From positions 1-20,548 of IMG/VR virus record IMGVR_UViG_3300044611_001004: a DNA stretch of 20,548 nt, one strand, 5' to 3'. A program made the translations under genes and the position numbers. Positions within the stretch are counted from its first letter, which is position 1, and every line of letters starts with the position of its first letter. The stretch comes from a virus. Shown piece after piece: positions 15,454 to 20,548 of the stretch. Under the pieces are notes generated by a model. The model was not told the origin of the DNA. It saw nothing but the letters and a program-made list of their open reading frames with translations, and ran no database searches.

Positions 15454-16482
15454 ATGAAGAACCGAGCAGACAAAATAGAACCGGGTCAAATGCACCCACT
15501 TGATATTGCACTTCAAGCTTCAATCAACGGACATCCTGAAATTAGTGAGGATATTCTACGTTCCCAACCACAAGATGACCTACGGGTTCTTTTTAATCTT
15601 GGTTGGCACGAAATGAGACACGGTAATCTCAAAAAGGCAATGGAACATTTTAACTACGGTCGGTATATCGATGTATTTGGATTACCACCACTTCCAGGAA
15701 AAATTTGGAAGGATGAGCCACTTGAAGGAAAAACACTTCTTTTCAGATGTGAAGGTGGTTACGGAGACCAAATTCTTAACTTCCGTTTTGCAAAAAATTT
15801 CGAAGAAAAAGGAGCAAGGGTTCTTGTTTCTTGTGCACCAGAACTAAAAGAATTATTTTCTCGTCACGGGTATATTTGTATTGATAATGAAGTTGCACTC
15901 GGTGCTCATTATGACTATTGGGTTCCAGCTATGTCAGCTGCATTTATCTTGGACATGGAATATGAAGACCTTGATGGTTCACCGTTCTTAAAACCAAAAG
16001 AACGAAGAACACTTTTCGCAAAGAAAGGTTCTTTAAAGGTTGGTGTTCGTTGGTCGGGTAGTCCTGATTTTGAAGATGAACAACATCGCCGTTTCCCACC
16101 TGAATTAATGATTGGACTCCACGATATTCCAAACACAACATTTTATTCACTTCAACGTGATGAAAATCTAATTGATGGTCTACCGTTCGGAGACATGAGA
16201 GAACAGATGAAGTCGTGGGATGATACCGCAAACATTATGGCAGACTGTGACATTATTATTAGTTCGTGTACCGCGACTGCACACCTTGCAGCAGCAATGG
16301 GTAAACCAACTTGGGTTCTAACTCCAATTATGCCTTATTATACATGGGCAGTTCCTGGTGACGGTTCAAGATGGTATGATTCAGTAAAATTATACCGTCA
16401 AGTAAAGTACGGTGAATGGGATGTTCCATTCCAACAGATTAGAGAAGACCTTACAAAGTTAGCTGAAGAACATAAAGGGTAA
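15454..16482 (+). CDS. GT9-like glycosyltransferase with short helical N-terminal region
   Basis: 342 residues from ATG 15454. An ATG nine bases upstream (15445) is only two bases from the AAAAGG ribosome site, so the second ATG is preferred, with 11-base spacing. Residues about 15-70 look like a degenerate TPR pair (LDIALQASINGH, LGWHEMRHGNLKKAMEHFNYG). Then comes a GT-B, GT9/heptosyltransferase-like domain: FRCEGGYGDQILNFRFAKNF at about 97-116 is the usual glycine-rich opening of this family, VGVRWSGSPDF lies mid-protein, and SSCTATAHLAAAMGKPTWVL at about 270-289 is the C-terminal donor-side motif, followed by the WYDSVKLYRQ ending. It probably transfers a sugar in the cytoplasm; substrate and acceptor are unknown. 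Phages carry such enzymes for virion or host-glycan modification. It heads a block with a methyltransferase and a GT-A enzyme. Confidence 0.82.
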   Translation: MKNRADKIEPGQMHPLDIALQASINGHPEISEDILRSQPQDDLRVLFNLGWHEMRHGNLKKAMEHFNYGRYIDVFGLPPLPGKIWKDEPLEGKTLLFRCEGGYGDQILNFRFAKNFEEKGARVLVSCAPELKELFSRHGYICIDNEVALGAHYDYWVPAMSAAFILDMEYEDLDGSPFLKPKERRTLFAKKGSLKVGVRWSGSPDFEDEQHRRFPPELMIGLHDIPNTTFYSLQRDENLIDGLPFGDMREQMKSWDDTANIMADCDIIISSCTATAHLAAAMGKPTWVLTPIMPYYTWAVPGDGSRWYDSVKLYRQVKYGEWDVPFQQIREDLTKLAEEHKG

Positions 16483-16487
16483 TCCGT

Positions 16488-17108
16488 ATGTCATACTTGA
16501 AGGAAGCTTTTTATCCTAAAAGTTTAGAACACGCAAAGGATATTTGCCTTACTCCAGATGGTCGAGTACCGCAAAAGTTTACAAAAGAAACGATGTTTCT
16601 ATTAGACTTTCTATTAAAAGAAAATCTGGCGAACAATTACTCAAAGGTTGCAGATTTTGGTTGTGGTGTTGGTCGTATGAGTAAAGCACTCATACAACGA
16701 CTTGGCTGTCCCGTGACGGGGTTTGATATTAGTGAACCTATGTTGGGTTGGGCAAACGAATTTGTGTTAAGTAGAATATTTACACCCGTGGTATATTCGA
16801 AAGGATTTGTACCGACGGAAGATATGAAATACGACCTTGTTATGGCTTTGTTTGTATTACAACACAGTGAACATCCAATCCAAGATATTGAGTTTATCCA
16901 TTCGATTCTGAACAAAGGTGGTAAGTTTGTTTTGATGAACGAAGAAAAGAGATTTGTTCCGAGTGGTATTGACGAAACTCGTAATATCATTTGGAATGAC
17001 GATGGTATCAATATCGAAGAAGAAGTGAGTAAGAAATTCAAGTTTATTGGTCGATACGATTACATAAACAGATACGATAAAAAACTGACGGTATGGGAAA
17101 AAGAATGA
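16488..17108 (+). CDS. SAM-dependent class I methyltransferase
   Basis: 206 residues. Motif I is clear: VADFGCGVGRM at residues 54-64 (D56, G58, G60, G62), followed by GFDISEPML at 79-87, whose Asp80 is the usual adenosine-ribose binding acidic residue. VMALFVLQHSEHP then fits motif IV to V, and LNKGGKFVLMNE the strand that follows. The fold is that of small-molecule or sugar methyltransferases rather than DNA methyltransferases: there is no NPPY or DPPY motif. AAAGGG at 16474-16479 lies eight bases from the ATG. Between two glycosyltransferases, methylation of a glycan or a capped sugar is the simplest reading, though the substrate cannot be seen. Its stop overlaps the next start as ATGA. 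Confidence 0.83.
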   Translation: MSYLKEAFYPKSLEHAKDICLTPDGRVPQKFTKETMFLLDFLLKENLANNYSKVADFGCGVGRMSKALIQRLGCPVTGFDISEPMLGWANEFVLSRIFTPVVYSKGFVPTEDMKYDLVMALFVLQHSEHPIQDIEFIHSILNKGGKFVLMNEEKRFVPSGIDETRNIIWNDDGINIEEEVSKKFKFIGRYDYINRYDKKLTVWEKE

Positions 17109-17881
17109 TTAAATTAGATGTAATCTTACGAACCCACGATAAGAGGGAAATTCACGTATCAAAAGACCCACGTTATTGTAAAGCAAATAAAACAACGGTG
17201 GTAAAGAAATGTGTAAAATCTTTGGTAGAAACTTGTAATAATTCGGAACACGATATAACGTATTGGTGGTACGATGACCATTCTTCAGAACAAACGATAG
17301 AAGAACTCCATCAGATTTTCAAAGGGACAAAACATCCTTACAATTTCATACCATTAGAATCTGAAGGTTGGCAAGGAAGTGGTTTGGCTCAATTTGAACG
17401 TGGTAGAGATTCGGATGCTGATTTAGTTTACTTTGTGGAAGATGATTACCTTCACTTTCCGACTGCAATCGATGAGATGGTTGACTCCTATTATAAGTTC
17501 AAAGAAAATTTGGGTAGAGAAATCTCTATTCATCCATTCGATGACCCTGATAATTATTTACCTGTTTGGATAGAACCTTGCCGTATTGTTTATGGTAAAA
17601 ACCGTCATTGGAGAACAAATCTACATACCACGTTCACCTTTCTTTGTAATCCGGAGATAGTTAGAGCCAGATGGCACGTATTTTATACAATGGCAACAGA
17701 GTATGGAACTCTTTGGGGTGAAATGAATCACGTCAATGAATCAACTATGATAAATAAAATATGGAGAGAAGAAGTAACTCTATTCACTCCAATTCCATCG
17801 GTAGCTCTTCACATGGCTTATGAAACACAAAAAGACCCTTACTTAGATTGGAAAGAACTTTGGGATTCGTTTTCTGTCTAA
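17105..17881 (+). CDS. GT-A (GT2-like) glycosyltransferase
   Basis: 258 residues from ATG 17105, which overlaps the upstream stop as ATGA; an in-frame ATG at 17093 would add four residues and is less typical. The start LDVILRTHDK suits the first strand of a GT-A fold, YWWYDDHSSEQT at about 53-64 its second acidic site, and YFVEDDYLHFPTA at about 109-121 has the DxD-like VEDD that binds a metal-sugar nucleotide. The C-terminal half has W, H and Y-rich motifs (KNRHWRTNLHTTFTF, GEMNHVNESTMINK) that are not diagnostic. No membrane helix is seen, so it is a soluble cytoplasmic enzyme. Likely partner of the other two genes in one glycan-building or glycan-modifying pathway. Confidence 0.75.
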   Translation: MIKLDVILRTHDKREIHVSKDPRYCKANKTTVVKKCVKSLVETCNNSEHDITYWWYDDHSSEQTIEELHQIFKGTKHPYNFIPLESEGWQGSGLAQFERGRDSDADLVYFVEDDYLHFPTAIDEMVDSYYKFKENLGREISIHPFDDPDNYLPVWIEPCRIVYGKNRHWRTNLHTTFTFLCNPEIVRARWHVFYTMATEYGTLWGEMNHVNESTMINKIWREEVTLFTPIPSVALHMAYETQKDPYLDWKELWDSFSV

Positions 17882-17884
17882 TTT

Positions 17885-17894
17885 CATATTTATA
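17885..17894 (+). promoter_or_regulatory. Candidate phage promoter box CATATTTATA
   Basis: Third exact copy of the box, four bases after the stop of the GT-A gene and 23 bases before the ATG at 17918. It fits a new transcript for the chaperone-like gene and the large gene after it. Confidence 0.5.
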
Positions 17895-17917
17895 GTTATT
17901 AAGATAACGGAGTAAAT

Positions 17918-18427
17918 ATGAGATACGTGTATGTCCAAGATGGACAAGTAATAGAAGGTCCGGTGATGTTACCAATAAATTGGAAGAATATTTCCAACTT
18001 TAAAGTATTGGACAATGATACTCTTAAATTATATGGTTGGTATCCCCATCGTTTTGTTGAAGCAACTTTAGGTGAAAACGATAAAGTAACCGGTTCTTAT
18101 TTTGTAATAGAAGAAACCGAAGTAGTTGAGTATCAAACTGTTGCAACAAAAACAGAATCGGAAATACAAGATTTAATCAACCAGAAATGGATTAACATTC
18201 GTGCTCAACGAGCAATTTATCTTCAAGAATGTGATTGGACACAACTTTCAGATGTACCAATGTCAGATGAAAAGAAATTAGAATGGACAACATACCGTCA
18301 GGCATTACGTGATATAACAAATTATGAATCACCTGATATGGTAATATGGCCTGAAAAACCATCTATGGATGACCCAACATATAGATTAATAACACCACCA
18401 GATGAGAACGGAGTGATAAATGAGTAA
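17918..18427 (+). CDS. Phage tail assembly chaperone-like protein
   Basis: 169 residues. GGAG at 17909-17912 is five bases from the ATG. The N-terminal 70 residues (YVQDGQVIEGPVMLPINWKN, KLYGWYPHRFVEATLGENDK) look like the small beta domain found in fibre-assembly or fibre-associated proteins. Residues about 85-147 match the pattern I know for the tail assembly chaperone family Phage_tail_APC: WINIRAQRAIYLQECDWTQL, then PMSDEKKLEWTTYRQALRDI and VIWPEKP. Such proteins help fold or place fibre or tail components and may not stay in the virion. Position after the fibre locus agrees with that. Its last eight bases overlap the next gene's start. Confidence 0.83.
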   Translation: MRYVYVQDGQVIEGPVMLPINWKNISNFKVLDNDTLKLYGWYPHRFVEATLGENDKVTGSYFVIEETEVVEYQTVATKTESEIQDLINQKWINIRAQRAIYLQECDWTQLSDVPMSDEKKLEWTTYRQALRDITNYESPDMVIWPEKPSMDDPTYRLITPPDENGVINE

Positions 18428-20548
18428 ACTCGTCGAAAGTATATTAAAAGAAATAAGACTTCAAATTTTTAATGAAGATAATTCTGATAAAGGAAATCTT
18501 GTTGCCGTATATCCTGGTCGTTTTCAACCAATGGGAGTCCATCACAAAGATTCATATATTTGGTTAAGAAAACAATTTGGAACAGAAAACACATATATTG
18601 TAACTTCTAATAAAGTAGATGGTCAAAAGTCACCGTTCACATTTAGTGAAAAGAAAAGAATAATGTTAAAGCACGGTGTACCAGAAAGTCAAATAATAGA
18701 AGTAACAAATCCATATAGTCCACTTCAATTCTTTGAAAAATCGGGTCTCGATCCAAAAGAAACTACTATTGTTTATATGATTGGTGAAAAGGATAAGGGA
18801 AGACTCCGTGGTTTCAAACGACTTATGGTATTTAATAAAACCACATATGTTCCAGCAAAAGATTTAGATGACCCATACACCTACTATGTGTATGCACCAC
18901 ACGTATCATATAACATACCATCGGCGGGAGAAATGTCAGGAACAAATATTCGTAAGGCACTCGGAGACCAAACAGCAAAATTATCCGAATTAAAACATCG
19001 ATTTAAACAAATTTTTGGTTGGTTTGATGCTGGTATTTTTAACATGGTTATTGGTAAACTCAATGCAAAACGTGGTAAACTAAAAGAAGACTTGAATGAA
19101 TGGTTTCGAGTTCTTTTAAATATGTCAGAAGAACAAAGTATGATGTTCTTCGATATTCTTAAAAAGGAATATGGTGATACAAAGGATTTGCTTCCAATAT
19201 TACAAAAGTTTATTAAAACAGGACAAATAACAGACCGTGAAAAGGTATTATTTAGAAATCAAATGAAAGACCTTTTAAAGTTAACTGGACTTGGAGCAAT
19301 AGCAGCGATTCCAATTCCAGGAACTATGTTAATGATTCCGATAATAATCCAACTTGCTAAAAAATTCAAAATAAATCTTCTCCCAGAAAATACAGAACCC
19401 GAAAAAGAAAGACTTGATATTGTTCGTAGAGAATTTTGGAATGAAGTATTTACAGAAGTTGCCAAAGATGATAGACCACTTATTACAGAAGGTGGTGCTG
19501 CTGGACACATGGCTCATCCATTTGAAGATTTTGGTCTTACATTTGGTGACATGAAAGAAATGTTTAGACTTGGATTGTCTGGTGAAATTACTGTTAAAGG
19601 AAATCCAACTGAAAAATTAGACGGTCAAAATCTTTTTGCTTCATTTAGAGAAGGTAAACTATATGCTGCCAGAAATAAATCAGACATCAAAAATGGTGGA
19701 ATGGACTATCAGACAATTAAGACAAAGTTTAGTGGTCGTGGTGCTATTGAAGAGGCATTTACAATTGCTTTCTCTGATTTGGAAAAATCAATTCAACAAC
19801 TTACTCCAAAACAGCAAGAGAAAATTTTTCAAGGTGGTAAGGCGTGGATGAATCTTGAAGTAATGTACCCAAAAAGTCAAAACATCATAAACTATGACGG
19901 TGCATACATTGTTTTTCACGGTGTTTCTTTGTATAATGATAGTGGTGAAAAGATAGAAGATTTTCCACAATATGCTAGAATTTTAGCTGGTATGATTAAA
20001 CAAGCAAATGCTCATACTCAAAGTACATTTAAAATAAGTGAACCTAAAAGAATAGTAGTTACAAAATCCAAAAAGTTCAACGAAAGATTAGGATATTTCA
20101 TAGGAAAATTAACAGCACTACAAAATAAAATGAAATGTTCTGATACAGATACAATCGGTGTTTGGCATCAAAGATGGTGGAAACGTTACATAAATAAAAG
20201 TCTAAAAGAAAATGGATTGGAGTTGGAAAACTCTATAAAAGATAATTTGGTTAAGAGATGGGCATTTAACGATAAATCTTTTGCACTAAACAGTTCAAAC
20301 ATACCAGATTCAAACGTTTTGAAGTGGGCAAAAGAAATGGATAAAACTAAAGTAGAAGAACAAGTAAAAACCAACGTTCTTCCATTTGAAATTTTGGTCT
20401 TGGAGTTCGGTGCAGAAATTTTGAAGAATGTTCAAAATGTAATGGCTTTAAATCCAACGAATACTACTAACAAAATTCGTAGAGAAGTCGAACTCGCAAT
20501 CAACACACTTTCAAATTCTAATAAATTAGAGGATATATCTACTTTAAA
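18420..20548 (+). CDS. Fused HIGH-type nucleotidyltransferase, LETM1-like and KxDG ligase-like protein (3' end missing)
   Basis: The frame is open from ATG 18420 to the right edge, 709 codons with no stop. GGAG at 18410-18413 is six bases from the ATG. Part one, residues about 25-185: VAVYPGRFQPMGVHH at 29-42 and SGTNIRKAL at 173-181 are the two ends of a NadM/cytidylyltransferase-type HIGH fold. Part two, about 225-330: FRNQMKDLLKLTGLGAIAAI followed by a proline-containing hydrophobic stretch and INLLPEN matches the LETM1-like pattern. Part three, about 350 onward: GGAAGHMAHPFEDFG, then EKLDGQNLF with Lys399 as the likely covalent nucleotidyl-lysine, LEVMYP near Glu480 (motif III-like), and YIVFHGVSLYN near 490-500. 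This suggests an RNA/DNA ligase or capping-type domain. Roles may include nucleotide-cofactor or RNA-end repair chemistry; none is proved. The C-terminus lies beyond the window. Confidence 0.72.
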   Translation, partial: MSKLVESILKEIRLQIFNEDNSDKGNLVAVYPGRFQPMGVHHKDSYIWLRKQFGTENTYIVTSNKVDGQKSPFTFSEKKRIMLKHGVPESQIIEVTNPYSPLQFFEKSGLDPKETTIVYMIGEKDKGRLRGFKRLMVFNKTTYVPAKDLDDPYTYYVYAPHVSYNIPSAGEMSGTNIRKALGDQTAKLSELKHRFKQIFGWFDAGIFNMVIGKLNAKRGKLKEDLNEWFRVLLNMSEEQSMMFFDILKKEYGDTKDLLPILQKFIKTGQITDREKVLFRNQMKDLLKLTGLGAIAAIPIPGTMLMIPIIIQLAKKFKINLLPENTEPEKERLDIVRREFWNEVFTEVAKDDRPLITEGGAAGHMAHPFEDFGLTFGDMKEMFRLGLSGEITVKGNPTEKLDGQNLFASFREGKLYAARNKSDIKNGGMDYQTIKTKFSGRGAIEEAFTIAFSDLEKSIQQLTPKQQEKIFQGGKAWMNLEVMYPKSQNIINYDGAYIVFHGVSLYNDSGEKIEDFPQYARILAGMIKQANAHTQSTFKISEPKRIVVTKSKKFNERLGYFIGKLTALQNKMKCSDTDTIGVWHQRWWKRYINKSLKENGLELENSIKDNLVKRWAFNDKSFALNSSNIPDSNVLKWAKEMDKTKVEEQVKTNVLPFEILVLEFGAEILKNVQNVMALNPTNTTNKIRREVELAINTLSNSNKLEDISTL

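Noticed and set aside
19259-20374. Antisense frames of 60-83 residues under the large 3' gene
   Set aside because: The + strand frame is continuous with clear motifs, and the antisense products have no recognisable features.
1-20548. tRNA, rRNA, insertion sequence, integrase or attachment site
   Set aside because: No cloverleaf, transposase, recombinase motif or terminal repeat could be seen while reading both strands; coding density leaves little room for them.

Overview
The window looks like part of the late structural region of a tailed bacteriophage with an AT-rich genome, probably a myovirus-sized aquatic or metagenomic phage. Evidence: every convincing gene is on the + strand and tightly packed, often with 1-8 bp overlaps; several proteins are tail-fibre-like (collagen-like Gly-X-Y stretches, LamG-like domains, YadA-like head repeats, shared C-terminal tips); there is a phage tail assembly chaperone-type protein; and there is no host housekeeping gene, rRNA, tRNA, transposase or integrase. 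The small accessory proteins and fibre modules resemble ones I associate with Bacteroidetes phages, but that host assignment is only an impression.

Layout. (1) 1-5481: a fibre-tip locus. It holds the 3' end of a Gly-X-Y fibre gene, two large LamG-module genes, one gene with the C-terminal module alone, and two 84-residue accessory proteins. Three genes end in the same 49-bp sequence. (2) 5563-8929: a second, complete Gly-X-Y plus YadA-like fibre, an 83-residue protein, a fibre protein with the same C-terminal tip, and a small beta-rich tip protein. (3) 8933-15358: a 2141-residue protein made almost wholly of 42 RCC1-type repeats, that is 6 x 7, the count expected for six seven-bladed propellers. 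(4) 15454-17881: a sugar/methyl-transfer cassette (GT9-like glycosyltransferase with a helical N-terminus, class I methyltransferase, GT-A glycosyltransferase). (5) 17918-18427: a tail assembly chaperone-like protein. (6) 18420 to the right edge: a large open gene joining a HIGH-superfamily nucleotidyltransferase-like domain, a LETM1-like segment and a KxDG ligase/capping-like domain.

How it may work together (inference): regions 1-3 encode host-contact surfaces built from interchangeable modules, with signs of recombination and in-frame repeat expansion. Region 4 could modify Ser/Thr-rich fibres or another virion or host glycan. Region 5 probably helps assemble tail parts. Region 6 looks like nucleotide or RNA metabolism rather than structure. 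A recurrent AT-rich motif (CATATTTATA and one close variant) lies ahead of four transcription blocks and is the best promoter candidate. No stretch over 300 bases lacks a gene; the longest gaps (5482-5562 and 15359-15453) hold this motif and, in the second, an inverted repeat.
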